A stretch of 64,000 nucleotides of DNA from Tigriopus japonicus (taxonomy: Eukaryota; Arthropoda; Copepoda; Harpacticoida; Harpacticidae). The stretch covers positions 19,357 through 83,356 of the forward strand of contig JAAGOF010000324.1 of NCBI GenBank assembly GCA_010645155.1, given 5' to 3'. The notes below the pieces were generated by a model. It was not told where the DNA came from. It was given only the letters and a program-made list of their open reading frames with translations, and ran no database searches. Both the position numbers and the translations under genes were made by a program. Positions 25,001 through 40,000 of the stretch are shown in pieces; position 1 is the first letter of the stretch; every line of letters begins with the position of its first letter.

Positions 25001-28000
25001 GTCAAAAGGATAGCGTCGGACAGCTTTGTTAGAGAAGTGCGCGAAGCTTTGAAAATTGACGAGTTCTGACAAGTAAAGAAATGCACCAGACGAGGATCTA
25101 GAAAGCTCTCAATCATGTATGTCAATGCTCATGGGCGAAATAACCTTTTGAGGTTATGGGGCCTTGGAAATATCGTCAAACATGGGGTCTCGTTCCTTTC
25201 GGAGACCTGGATAACGGAGACGAAGTCCCAACAAGTATTTCCTTCAAAAACGTCACTCGTTCAACACGCTACAAAGAGCGATGGCCGGAGCCGCCCCTCC
25301 GGAGGGATCGAAGCAAATGTCACGCCTGCACTCGAACCTGCCTTGATATTTAAATCAGAAATGATCCTAGGGATAATTTTGAAAGGCATTACTATTGGTG
25401 GTTGCTATTTCAAGCCTTCCTTGGAGGTGGAGGACATTACAAATGAACTTTCCAATTTTTTCAATCACGTGGGAGTGCAGGAGAAAGTTATGCTGATCGG
25501 TGACTTCAATCTAAAGCCGGGATCCTTTGCTTTCGAGGAAGTATGCTGCTTTCTACGCCAGTTCAATGTCGTCTTAAGGTCCAATACGAAGAAAGACACG
25601 TTCCACCATGCAGCCGGTGGATCATGTATTGATCATATTTTTGCATCCGAAGCTTTGGATGTGGAAAGCACCATGGTGCATGATGAATGCGTATCGGACC
25701 ACAAACCAAAAGTGCCTTAGTCTGTATACCTTGTCGTTCTCCAAAAACGATTTCAAGTTAGATTTCAATGAAGATTGATCTAGAATTAGTCGCTCAACGT
25801 TTGAAAGCGGTGAACAACGTCAAACTCTCCCCAGAAACTCTAACCGAGCCTTTTAGACCACAAAAGATGTCGTGCCCAGGAAGGGACAAGGCCAAGAAAA
25901 AAGGATTCACCTTGACACCTCTAGTGCGAGGCGTTCGAAATCGAGCAATGAATGTCTCTGTTGAGGAGAGTTAAATCTGGAGATCAAATGTATAAGGAAT
26001 ACGCCATCGCTCGAGGTGCCTTTCACAAGGCTCTGAGGCATTGTGAGATAGATACTATGCTGAGAGAAGTTGAAAAAATTCTTCATGATTCAAGTGATGG
26101 AGATATGTCCCAACTGTTCAGGAAAACGCGGACGAGCCCTTTAGGTGCAATGGTGGACCTAAAAACATTTCTTGCACAGTGCAAGGTGCTCTATCACCGA
26201 TTCAGACAACCCGTCTGTCCTTGTCCACCTATTCTTCGCGACGACGATCACTATCTCTTCGGTCTCCAAAGAAGAGGTGGAATTTTCATTAACTCGACAA
26301 AAGAGGAAAGCTTGTGGACTCCGCGGGACCTTGGCATCTGAAATCCCTCTGCGCTAAAATATTGGGTCCGTTAAGCCTAATTTTCTTCTCCTGCTTGAAA
26401 AACGCGAATTTCCCACAAGTTTGGTTGAACTCCACGCTGTTTTTCTTGCATAAGAAAGGCTCCAGATCAGATCCCAACAACTTCAGGTCTATTGCGATCC
26501 AGGACCCGTTTATGAAGCTGTTCACGAGTATCTGAAATAGACAAGTACTTGAAAAGATACTTGGGGATTCCATTCTCATCAAATAACGCCATTACTAGTA
26601 CTCATCACCTTACTCAAACCTATCCACTCGATACGGTGTTGAAGAATCTCTCCACCAATCGAACTTCCTGTATCAAGTTGGGCGCAAATTTCAGCGGACT
26701 GCGCATCACCCTTTTCGACGACTTGCCGTCGTCATCAATAAGCGTTAGGCCGATCTGATTCTTTTTTTTTTTGCGGATTTTTTACTACCGCTACAAGGAA
26801 TGCGATTCCCTGTAAATTGAAGGATTTCTCCCCACAACTTCAATTCAATCCTCAACAGGATTCGAACCTACGCCGTCTGGGGAAGCACTTACACTACTGA
26901 TGGGATTTCCCAAGCTATCAAGCACTTCAATTTTTCAAGCTGGGCTTGTTTCCATTTCAGCTGCCTCAAGCTAAACCAAGCATTCAAGCCACAGGGCTCA
27001 AGGACCTACGGTGAATAGCAGGGATGCAAAGCTATTTGTTGTCCTTTTCGCTTGATCTAAAAATAGAGGTGGAAACTCCTATGCTGTTGCAGAATTTGCT
27101 ATTTTTTGCATAGATTTTTCAAGATATTTGCCTTCTTAGGGGCTATATGAAGCATACTTCGTTAAGCTTGAGTGCAAACTATTTTACTCCATTTCCGGTG
27201 GCCAACAAATTGAATTTTAACTGGCAAGCCTGACATCGGGTGAAGGTGCTTGAAACTGCTTGCAAGCTTTCAAGCACAGCTGAAAACTGTTGCTTGGCCC
27301 AAACTCCTCTTCAAGCTGCAGCTTGTTTCCCATCAGTAACTTACACTCGCCACTTTTAAGAACGCGCTAATAAGGACTGAGCCGCTTTGAAAGAGGTGCT
27401 TTTTCCCCAGTGTGATAAACTTTATTCTAATAGTGCTACGTCGTCATATTTTAGAATGTAAAAAAACGATTATTTCTTACATTTTTTCAAAAGATCTATT
27501 TCTTGGTTCCCTTTGCATGCTATGAATCGACAAAACATCTTTATTCTGGACTTCAAGAAATGATTTATATGGTATTTGAGTTTTTGAAAATCATTGATTG
27601 CGTCATGCTGACAGTACATAAAAAACTGAGGACATTTTTACTTCAATGAAACAGTGATTTCTTCTTAGGAAATGAGTTCTGCCGAAAGCAGTCCTCCAAT
27701 CGTGATTGATTTGGAATCTACAATGGTTAACTTGAAGTCATGAGAAAAAAATGATCTTGTGTATCAATCATGAACGTTTGAATTTAAACTTCAAAATGAA
27801 GCAATCACCAAACCTCGGACTTATCTCATAATTCCGATCCGACCGCAGTTAACCTTGATCAAAATTTCAGCTGATTCCACAAAATAAGCGCCTCTTGCGG
27901 TCAGATTCAGACATAGTTGCCAGCTAGAGAGCGGGTTTTAATGCCACCTTTGGCAAAACTGTGGTAAAATAGGTTTTTCCTTAGATGCTTACATTTCTTT

Positions 28001-31000
28001 GCAATGGCATTATGATATCAAACTCCAACATTTCGGAGAAATGTTAATGTCAAGAAAATCTAACGGTTTGCCAATGAGTGGCATTAAAACACACTCGCTA
28101 GCTGGCAACTATGACTCAATCTGACCGCAAGAGGCGCTTATTTTGTGGAATCAGCTGAAATTTTGTGCAGGGTTCATTTCTTCCATTGGCCCAACGTGAC
28201 CATTTCCACATTTTTTTAATTGCAAAGGTGTCAGAATCTTATTTCTGCTGAGACTTTTGTGTTGGCTCTGATTCATTTTACATTCGGTGTTCCAAATTAG
28301 ATCCAAGTTTTGTTGTTATAGGGTGTTTATTGCTTTGTAGCGTAATTAACAAATCTTGATGAAACATCACAGAATTTGTTGTTCCATCACTCTGAAATAA
28401 GTATGAAATTTCTGTAGCTGCCACTCCGGGTTTAGGCAATCACTTGATGTCATCAGATCGAGGGCTAATACGGCTAATACGCGTGGCCATTCTGGCTTCA
28501 TTTCTCATGTGTGACGAGTTTTCAATTGAAGATCGAGATTACACTCCTTTAAAAATAATGTGATGGTGTCAGTCAACTACTGTTATGCCTTGATTACATC
28601 TACCTATTTGAGATATATTCAAAAAAGTACTTTCGTAGTTTAGTTCATATGCAAAGCAAATTGAATGGATATTTGCGGTATTTTGTTTTTCGTATTTTGT
28701 ACCTGCCTGTTGCTTCTTTAGTATTATGTGAGATCGCGGACATCAGCCCCTGCTGAGCAGGTGGACCGAAACTTGAATAGCTCAAAGCTGTTAAAAAAGG
28801 AGGTGATTCGGATATTTTTGGTGGCTACATGCGGAGTACCGATATTGCGACGTACCAACGTGCTTTAAAATGCGCCAAAAAGTGCTCAGGCTTCCTGTAA
28901 GAGTGAAATAAAAAACCAACTTTTCACCAAACCTCACCATTATGTCGGAGGGCCAGACCTAATCAGGGTTCAAACTTTATTTGTAGACCAATTTGAATCA
29001 TCCCTCTTGTCTCGCTTGACTCAATGAACACCTAATTTACTTTTGAAAAATTTACATGGTTTTGATTTGAGCAAACTCATAAGCCGCTTTGATGATTGGT
29101 ATCGAAGGACGCACGTTTGGGATTTTTACGATTAGCACTCTGACCCTAAATTACCGTTCCAACGCGGCCAGCCGTCCAAACTAAAAACCTCGTCTTGCTT
29201 TAGTCCAAAACAACAAGAGCAACTTACGAGAGCGAAAAACCAAAAGACCTTTCATGACTAGCATCAGAAGATGTTTGAAGGATGGTAGAGGCAACCAATC
29301 AACAAACCCACCAACTGATCAACCATGGGAATCCAGACCAAAGCCAAGAAACAACTTGATTTAACACACAAGCTTAAGTGAAAAAAATGTAAGAATGAAA
29401 GCACCAAACACTGACACCGTTCCAAAACATTTCGAGAAAAAATGCCACACCATCAGAAACCTCAATTCTTGGAAAGATTATTCACCTCTATATCAGAATG
29501 ACCCGATGGAAGTGAACAAAATGATATGCCATGGACAAAATCAAGGCTCAATGTGACGTACCCTACGCCATACTGTTGATGAACAAATCCCAGATAGTTG
29601 GAGCTTTTTGATGAAAAGCTTTCAATTTTTCCTTTTAACACCGATCTTCTTTGGACTGCAACATGATTCATCCGATTTCATTTGGCCTAAATGGTTTATG
29701 GGGTCCTTAAAGTCATCACTGCTAAGTGTTGTTGAAGCGTCAAAAGTGATCTAATGTCCGCAAAATTGCTGCCTTGTTGTCATTGGTTGAGCGGGCTCAA
29801 TTCTGAACCAATCCCTGACTTTGTTTAGATTAGTGACCTCACTGAATCGTTGGCTAATACCCGACCTCATACCCTTGATCCCTTCAACGTTTTGGAGAAG
29901 CCGAGCAATTCAAGCCCTCCCCATTAATGCTTCTTACAGACGACGGGTGGCAAGGGAAGCTCTTGATATTTGCCACCATTTGGGATGTAGTCGTAAGGAA
30001 TTTCACATTTTACCTTCTGACAACTGTACATGCACTGTATGTGGTGAACACCTTCACCATTTTCATCTTTTATATAACTTCTGCGACCATACTGATGTTT
30101 GAGACATCGCAAAATATATACGTAAAACCCCTGTTTCCTATTCCGGGCAGAATGACCATAGACAAGAAATTGGGTCTTGTTACACTTTCCAAGTGCAAGC
30201 AATGCCTTTGAGAATTTTTAAGGCAACAAAGACCAAATATCCGTAAATATCCAATGCAACGTGGTTGATGTGAACGTGACATTTCAGATACCCGGATTTA
30301 CTTCCTTCAACGGACACAATGATTATGGAGACATTGCAGAAGAAGTACGCGTTTCAAAGTAAAGTTGTGTCTCTACCGCTGGATGAATATGCGTTGAGTA
30401 TATCCGAATGTAAATCATAACTCTTTGTTCTCGAAACGTAAGAAAACCCTACCTAACGCTGTCACTTCTAATACAGATCCTTCGACTTCGTTGAATGAAT
30501 TACGCGACATACTGTTTCAAGATTGTTTGCATAAGGATCTGCTTTCAACAATTCAGCCTCCTTCCCCAGAATTTCAAGAAGGCATTGAGCGATACGAGTA
30601 CTATAACTATGCTTGGAATTGGGGATGTCGTGGTTTCGAGCCAACCGTATTTCACTGGACTAATTCCTCAAATGATGAATGGAGCCAAAAATTCCTGTCA
30701 GAGGTAAAGCCTTGATCACTGAAATAACTACTTAATGCGTTAGCCACCTCGAAAATGACGTTGTTTTATTTTCTTCGTAGTGGAATCTGTTAAGACAAAA
30801 GTTGAGTTTTGTCTCGAACATTAGTCAATTTTACAGGATAAAATGGTTCAATTTTCTCCAAGGTAAAAATATTAACAAAAAGTGCGACTTTCAAATGATT
30901 TTTCATTGATTTTGGTTTTATTATTGTTACACTTACTCCGTACACGAATCCCTTGCCTCATTAAAGGCGAAAAAGAGGAAAATAAGCAAAACAAATCCAC

Positions 31001-34000
31001 GCGAGTGTCAAGGAGACGTTCAATGAATGGAAAGGTTAAAATGAAAGTACACTAAACAAGAATGAAAATTTAAACCCATTAAACATAAAAGGCAAAAGCT
31101 ATCTTTTATTCTCCAAAGCTTTTATGATATTATGACTTTAATTCTTGACAATTGCAACAACCTAAAAATGCACTTTAACTGAGACAGCTTTCGTCTTATT
31201 TCTATTTCAGTTGCTCTCTGGTCAAGCTCACTTTTCAATTGGATTTCTCACTTTACTTGCCGTGGATGCCAATTCTAATATTTTGAGATCTAATGTGTAT
31301 GTCAATTTTGACGAATATGCGGTAACACAAATTCCACAGCCCACCCAAAATCTCCTCAATTTGTTTCAAGTCTTTGACATGGCAACTTGGATAGCACTTT
31401 TGATGGGATTGTTGTTGTTCACCAAAATGAGCTTTATTTTCATCAAGGTAAGTCTGTGGTTCATCTTTTCTTGCCAACCATTGAGATCTTTAAAATACTA
31501 GAGGAACTGTGATCGTAAAAACGTGTCGCCTGTCACCAACTGTTGAGCGGACAAAAGTGCTGGAACATTTGAAATATGTGACCAGACAAATGACAACCAT
31601 GCAATGGATGAGTGTAATCGAACGAATTCAGCTGCGGATTCTGGGGCCAAAATGGCTAGGGATGCGTCGGAGTGAGACTCACCCTCCAAAAATATGTAAT
31701 CAAAATTCGTGAGCCCATCTCGTTTTCTTCATTTTGACAATCAATTCAAGTAAGAATTTGTTCCTCACGTATCAAACTAAAACTATAAAATGTGCGAACC
31801 TAGTTCTGACCCATCCCTAGTCATTTTGGCCCCAGAATCCACAGCTGAATTCGTTCGAATACACTCATCCATTGGTGAATCAAAGTTGGTATTGAGTAAT
31901 GTTATGGGGCCATTTTTTGCTATTGATAGTAGTGATGGACCGAAAGGGCTCAAGACCGAAACCGAAAGTTTCGGCCGAAAGAGGGCTTAACCGAAACCAA
32001 AAGCAGCTGACTACAAAATTGTATAAATGCAAAATCCACCTAAAAATTAAATTGCTCGTGTTCGATATTGGGTAGCCGCAAATTTTGAAAAATCGGGAGA
32101 CTTGAATATCAGAGGTGTTTGGAAGAAAAAAATTCGATTTCGTTGTCAAATTCCATCCTTTAAAGTGCATGTCTGCTTTCGGTTTCGGTAGGCATAACCG
32201 AAACTGAAACCGACGAAATTTTGGCCGAAAGCGCTTTCGGTCCATCACTAGTAGCTAGTGGTCATTTTCTTGAAAGCACTGAAGAAGTCACTAGATGACC
32301 ATGCCATGGATTTGAGTACTACTACTTTTTACCAATACATTGAATAAGTCACTGAAAGGAAGAATACATATTTAAGACTTTGCGTTACATATGGTTAATC
32401 CAATACATACATGGACAAAACTTCAAAAACTGACTTGTGGCTTCAAGAAGGAGTTTAAAAAAGTTAGTCTTGATTCACATAATTGGTCACACTAACTGTC
32501 CGCTCACCAGTTGTGAAGGCGACATTTTCCTCACAAATTCAAGGCATTCCGCCCCCTTTGCCAAATCAGCCTGACTAAAGCTTGCACGCTATCTACATAG
32601 TGATTAAAAAACGATCTATGTTGCCAACTAAGTTTTTTTTTGTTTTTTTTCTGGACGTCAGAACGCAACTTCAAAGCTGTGAACTGTTGAAAGCTGTTCG
32701 CAATGAGAGGATATTGCCGCTCCAATAACAAGCATTAATTTTTAAATCACCCTCGGGAATGACTGCAGGTTCGCCCATTTAAGCCGTCAAAGGCCGTGAC
32801 TACTGCATGTAACTTAATACCACAGGCCACTAGGGCTCGGCAAGCCTGGGACTCGAACTAGCGATGTTCCAGGTAGTTGGCGAATGCTCAAACCCTATGC
32901 CACAAGTGCTTGCCTCTTGCCAAGATAGTTTACCAATAAAGGCAATGCCAATAAAGATATCTGATATTTCAGTGTTTTTCCTATTTGCCACTTGCACTCT
33001 TTGTTCAATGATTATTATTTTTTTGCACTTGGACACTTTTACTTTTCAGTTGGCTTAGCTTTCATTTTTTTATTTTTAACGCCAATTTTGCTCAATTTTT
33101 CTCATGATGAAACGTGATGAAAGGTTTGGTTGACTGGTGAAAAATTACCTTAAAAATTTCTAAGGTAAAAACCGATTTAAAATAATTTGAAACAATAGTC
33201 AAGGCCATCTTCACAAAGCAATACCATTCATTGGAAAAAATAAATCATGCTCAATGGCGTTCATTGTTATCCTACTAAATTGAAAAAGACAAACTGAAAA
33301 GAATAAAACATGTTGTTTGAATTAGGTATACCATTCTCTTGGCATTATTCAAGGAGAGAGGACAACAATGATGGACGTTTTCATCTTGATATTCACTGGA
33401 TTCACTGAACCTGATCCCATTTCGTGGTTTCAAGAAAGATGCAAAGGAGGTAAGAGATATAGAAATTAGGTCGTACAGTCCAAAGTCAAAAAAGTCCATT
33501 TGATCAAAAATGCCAAGTAAGGCGACACATGAAAAAGAAAAAAACAAGTAACCTTAATCTTTTAAGGCAGCCAGAGTGGAAGTGCGTCCTATAGTGCTAA
33601 CGGCAAGATGAAAGTACTACCCCAGACGGCGTGGTTTCTTGGCCCGCTGTCGGTCAACGGTTCTTAGGCTCTTTGCCGCCAAACATGGCTTTGATTTGAC
33701 ACAGTTGAAAACAAACACTCAAAAGAGTTTAAGAAACTTGATCGAAATTATTTAAGCAAAGTAATCCAAATCATTACTGGCCATTGCTACCTAAGACACA
33801 AAGGGCACTCCACATCACAGGATTTGACATCCCCTTGGGATTGCTCAATTTATCATGTTGTTGTATCCCGCTCCCGACAATAGTTCTTCTTACATTAATC
33901 CATCTCTTCCCCCTAAAAATATATGTGTATCTTTGTCATTTTATGAACGAAAACATGCAAATGAAAATTTGATACGCTTGAAATTGTAAGTCATTTCCAG

Positions 34001-37000
34001 CAAGTTGTCATTTGCTTTTTGTTATTCTTGCATTGGTTCAACATCCAAAGATTCATGTTCAAACCTGTCGTCTGAGTTTTCTCGATCAAAACTCAACACA
34101 TTTTTGGATTGCACCGACGGTGTGCTTATTAAATGACCAATTGGGTTCGATATGTAGAATAAAACGTTTCTACAAGTTACAAAGGGTCAAGCAGACAGTA
34201 TTTGGGTTGCTTAACAAAATGAAACGACACGAACATCTCAATTGGTTAAGCAGATCAATTCAGAGAAGCAGAGAGTTGCACAAAAATGTGAGCCATTGTT
34301 ATTCAACTGGATTGGAGGAGTTGTTACTGAGGTATCACAAAATAAAAGACTGAAATTAGTAGTGATGTGACTTGGGCAAGTAATGAGTCATCACTAGGGA
34401 CGGGCAGAAAGTGCAAATAATCTTACCCTTTTAGTTACCAAAAGTTGCAAAAAAATGTGCCCAAAAGTGCAAAACAAAGTGCAGAAAAATGTTGAAAGTG
34501 CAAATAAATGTCAAAAAAGAGCAAATAAATGTCGAAAAAAGAGCAAATAAATGTCGAAAAAGATCAAATAAATGTCAAAAAAGTGCAAATAAATGCCAAA
34601 AAAGAGCAAATAACTTCTTTTTGGACTTAAAACGTCATTCATGGAGTACTCACGGCTCCTAATTGAGCAGGAGAAGTCATTTACACGTTCTAAAGACATT
34701 TGAGACTAGTTTGAAGTGAAGAGACAATGCCGCACAAGTAATAGAGTTCTATTAATTAGGTCACTAGCAAAAAGGATGTAAAGTCACTAAAAATACTCTA
34801 GTCAACAATCTTCTGAATTTTTCATTCCTAAGGTGGTCTCGTGGATGTATGTACCTAGAATATTGTCGAAATATACTTACCAATTGTTTTATATGGCTTT
34901 ACATCACTCCGTTTTCGTCCTTCAAGTTGTTCAAAAATAGACATTGAAAATTGAACAGAAAAATAACCACGTGTGCCTAACAATTACATAAAAAAATAGT
35001 CATAAATGTGTTTTAAGCTAGTTTTTAGCGACATTACTTCAATATTTGGCCCATGGCCTAATTACCAGAACTTAATTTCAAATGTGGCATTCATTGTCTC
35101 ATCACATCAAAACTGTTCTTAAATACTTTTGGAACTTAGAAGTAATTTCTCCAAGTCAATAAAACAATGTGTACTGCTACATTGATGTATCCTTAGCTTG
35201 ATGATTTTAAGTTTATAATGGCCTTTTTTAGAAATAGCGATCTTTGTAGGCAACAAACCTAATTCTGCAATCTCTATTGTTTATAGATCATTCCATTACC
35301 ATAACATGAGTTTCTTTAGGTATGCTATTTATTGGTTGCATGCAATGAGATTCTTTTGTCTAATATTTAGTTTAGTAAACAGGATGTTATAGTTAAAGAC
35401 AAGATGGTGAATAAAGTGTGTGTTTTGCGTCTGAAATGCACATATTTCTTCAAGGTGCTAAGAATGGTTGATTGCAAATGCAAGCCTTTTTGACTAGTTC
35501 AAAATTTGATCTTGAAACTAATAATTCTTACAAAAGCCACTACATTTTCTTAACAATTTGTCAATTTTGGCCAAAAACGTAAATAAAAAGTGCAAATAAA
35601 CGTGAAAAGTGCAAAAGTGCAGAAAAATGGGTTTATGTTACCAAAAATCTTTTTACACTATTTGCCCGTCCCTAGTCATCACAGACACCCAAGAACAAGT
35701 TGATGACAAGCGTTACTTGTGCAATACACCAATACACTTGGCCAGCTCAAGGAACATTGGAAGATGCAGTTGCCGGCAGTTGCTCTTTGAAGAGTTAAGA
35801 TACAAGATACTTACAGTGTGACTTAGAAGAAAAAATGTCAAGTTGCATTATCGATGATCTTTTGACCTTAATAATTTAGCAATAACTAGTGGAAGTGATA
35901 CAAAAAAATATTTCAATTTGGATAGCATTTGCAAAACCATGTTTTTTTTTTGTTTCGGTTCTAGGCCACACATGAATGCACTTTTGAGGCTAATCAAGAC
36001 CGAGATTTAGAAGTCACACTTCCAGAACAATCTCGTTTACTCAGAGTTGCCAGCATGAAAAAGTAAAATGCCAAATCTTTTTTTAGTATTCTCGAAATAT
36101 TTTGCATTTCCCCATGTGAGAGAATTGAAGTGTGTAATTTTCTTAAAAATACATCCTTTCAAAGGTATGAGCCCTATTTAGCTGAATCAGCCTGGTTTAA
36201 TGAAATTCGGATGGCAAGTTTTTTCTTCGTTCATAGCAAATTTGGCAAATCTGTTAGCTGGGAAAAGTACTTGTACAAACACCCAAGCTATGCCAAGCTT
36301 CAGCAAGCCCAAGCACTGTGCCAGTACAGCTTGCCCAATCTCTTGTTTGCCCCCATCACTAGAAATTAGTTTGGTTACAATATAGATATGTAGAGATGCG
36401 AGATACTCAGTTTTTTGTCGGACAATAGCTAGAAAATGGTTGCGTGAATCTGCCCAAATTTTCCGAGGAATATTGATGGACTATGCAGGGTAGGTTCAAA
36501 CAACAGCCTGTCCTGATTTCTGTCCAAAGAGTAAGATAAGGTTTATCTCGTCTGAAAGTGCTGTTTTGAGTTTGTTTCCCTCCATTTGCTATACAGAACA
36601 CATACAAAGGGATCCAATGATGTCATTTGAACATGGCTGAACAAATTGTAAATGATTTTCATGGTTAATCCTTTATTCAAAGACTGGATTGAACCAACCC
36701 TGACCTTGTGTCCAATTTGACCATGACCAGAAACAAGTTTATTGTTAGTGACAGGGCTTGAGTTCAGAGAGCTTTCTGATGCAACAGAGCAGTCCAGTTC
36801 AACTTCAAAAGTGGCCTACAAAATGATAGGCGGGACTGGCCAAGTATGTCGTATCTGTCAATATCTATGGGTTCCAATTTACAAGTCTCTTTTCAGAAGC
36901 TATTTCACAACAAATCAAACAAAAAAAGTTGATATGGTGTCCAAGAGACGAAATTTTACAACTTTAAACTCCATAAGTGTCAAATCAACAACATAGGCCT

Positions 37001-40000
37001 TAAAAATGGATGAGTGTGGTCGGACGAATTGAGCTGTTGATTTGGGGGCCAAATTCACTAGTGATAGGCAGAATTAGGCTAGAGCATTTCATAGTTTAAC
37101 TTTGCAACATGAAGGAAAGTTCTTGTTTCGATTGATTGTCAAAACGAAGAATCCGAATTGGGCTAGAGGATTATAATTAAGTTTTTAGCGGGTTAGTCTC
37201 GACTTTGACGCATCCCTAGCCATTTTGGTCCCAAAATCCCTAACTAAATTCGCTCAATTAACCCAGATCAAGGGCTTGTTGTGCGTTGAGGTTCAGAGAA
37301 TTATCACGAGATGGTGCTGTTCCACGCGTCCACTTGGAAAAATCAGAGCGAGTCATATACATAACTTTTGAAGTCGCTCATGTTTGAAATCAAGATGATA
37401 TGATCGTAAAAGTTATTGTAGGTCATATGTTTTGTGTTTTGAGATCCATACTTGAAGCAAACTTCTTCAATTGACTTCCATAATTTTTGCGTCTTTTAAA
37501 CGTTTTCAGGCTTTTAAAATGACGCCATATGAATGTCAGCTTCTACGTATTCTATGTTTAACCCAAAATTTGGTAAGAAATGCTCTAGCAGGTTCAAAAT
37601 ACGCTTGAAGTCAATAATGGAAGCATGCTTGCAGCATGCCTTTGTGCAGACAAAACATATGAGCTTGTATCGTGTAGAGAGAATCATCCCCTCACAAATC
37701 CACATATTTTGGGCTGATGAAGTTGATTTGAACTCAAATTATGGGATTCGGAAGATTCTCGTTGCCCGTCTAGGTTGAGAGATGTGAGTTTATCCTGACA
37801 ATGGTTTTGGTTGCGCAACGTAGCTTAAATAACAAAACAAAGGATCAAGAATCCGGGATTATAAAATCCGGCAGTTTTCAAAGCATCCAAGTCGCAAAGG
37901 TGGTCTGTGGAATGTGAAAACCAAGAATGGAAGAACAAGGGTTTTCGCATTTCACAGACTACCCTTATTTGTTACATGCTATGAAAAATGTCGTATTTTT
38001 TAATCCCGGATTCCTGATCGTTTGTTTTGTTGTTTGAGCCCCGTTGCGCAGCCAAAACCATTGTCAGGATAAACTAACATCTCTCAACCTAGAGAGGCAA
38101 CGAGAATCTTCCGAGTCCCATAATTTGAGTTCAAATCAACTACATCAGCCCAAAATATGTGGATTTGGGAGGGGATGATTCCCTCTACACGATACAATAA
38201 CTTTTAAGATCATATCATCTTGATTTCAAACATGAGTGACTTCAAAAGTTATGTATATGACTCGCTCTGTTTTTTCCAAGTTAACGCGTGGATCAGCACC
38301 ATCTCGTGATAATTCTCCGAACCTCAACGCACAACAAACCCTTGATCTGGGTTAATTACACTCGTGCACTGAAAATATGATTGCAGCAAAATTGAAACTC
38401 AATTTCCCGATTTTATAAAATTTGCAATTTCTTATCAATTATCATCAAACACATGGTCAAGTGAATTTTGCATGAATATAAGTCAGCTGCTTCCAGTTCA
38501 TTTTTAGGAGCCCTTTTGGTCCATCATGGACAAAGTTATAACTTACATAACTTACTTTGATTTTCCATTTGGCTCTGCCATTAAGAAAATCAAAACCTGT
38601 TTTTTTATTGTTTTCATATGCTGTTAGCGAAGCTTTTGACTCAAAAACTCTCCTTTAAAATGCTTGTCTGCATTGGTTTTGGCAAGGGGTTTGGAATTCA
38701 TGGGCTCAAGGTATCTGATACTGTATGTTTTCAAGAGCATTCATGGGCTCTGTCCTAACCAGGATTTGAAGTCAGTTGTAGCAATCGTAGAGGCTTCACT
38801 TGTGCTCTGAGAGCACCTCCAAATCCCAAGGAATCTAGGCTAGTTCGAACAATGAAGTCCTCTTCTCTTCTTTATCGGGCTCCTTCATTGTTCAATTTGT
38901 TACCCATTAGTCTTCGTCGGGAATATGCAGGAGCTGATCCTCTAACAGCATTTAAGGCAGGATCGGACAAATTTTTAAATACTATTCATGACCAACCCAC
39001 TCACTATACAAGGGTTGTACAGATCTGCCTACAATAACTCATTGATAGATCAAGTTTCATGTAAACAGTAATTATAGAAACTATATTAATGATTAACTCT
39101 CTTTACAGGGAATCCCATTCCTTGTACCGGTATTAAAAAATCCGCCCCCCCCCCCAAAAAAAAAAAAAATCTAAAGCTGATCAAATCAACTCTAAATCAA
39201 CTCTAAAGTTTTGAGTCAGTAAAATTTAAGCCTATACAGGATATATGGGTATTTGGAAATGTTTTCTCACCATATTTGATGCTTGAGATTTGTTATGTGC
39301 CATTTTTACTTGTGGCTGATTAAATATATTGCAAGGACATCCTTGGATAATGACGAGATGTGAAAACAGTATTGATCATAAAGTGGCCAAGGAACAAAAG
39401 CAGAGAGAAGGAAGGAGGAATTTTGAACAATTGTAGAGACTGAATTGAGTATCAAAACAATTGTAAAAAATATTTGTTGTGAATCACCTTAGTTTTCTTA
39501 AAACGTGAATGCAATAGGAACTAGACATATGAACGAATTTAAACAACAACTTGCTTGCTCTTTCACGTCCCATTTGTGTCGTCGTTAGTATAGAAACAAT
39601 TTGTTGGCTTCAATATCCTTTCTCTTTGCAAATTAGTTGACCCATCATGCAATTTGAAAGTGCTTTCTAGGTAAAAAAAGTTGGGTGTATTCATTAAAAA
39701 AATGAATCGAAATATGCCCGTTATGGCCTGAAGTGCGATTTAAACCTTCCCACCCAATTTGCACGGATGACACAGTATGACCTTTCAACAAAGTGTTTCA
39801 TATTCCTTGTTTGGCAGCATAAGAATTCATTGCATTTGAATTGCATTTGAGGCTACTAATCGTGCAATCATACCTTATCAATACAATTTAAATAAAAGGA
39901 CCAGTTCTGGATTATAATTGCAGTTGTGTGCGATCTTTTGTTTTCAATGAAAATCCAGGTGTATGATGCCAAACAGCATTACATAATAAATGTGAACTTC

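Larger units (their letters stand above)
31489..32613. repeat. Repeat M3, copy interrupted by two MITEs
   Basis: This is the reverse-orientation copy of 16626-17137. The match is continuous once 31606-31870 and 31931-32249 are removed. It starts 42 bases inside the IR intron. Confidence 0.75.

Noticed and set aside
26835..27391. Functional tRNA gene
   Set aside because: A B box is present, but no acceptor stem could be paired and the unit is split by a transposon.
29821..30211. Overlapping + frames with Cys/His or membrane-like composition
   Set aside because: Two frames compete over the same bases, neither joins the IR in phase, and exon 4 joins exon 5 without them.
34012..34353. 113-codon basic frame in an IR intron
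   Set aside because: No family resemblance, no convincing splice sites, and exons 8 and 9 already join in phase.
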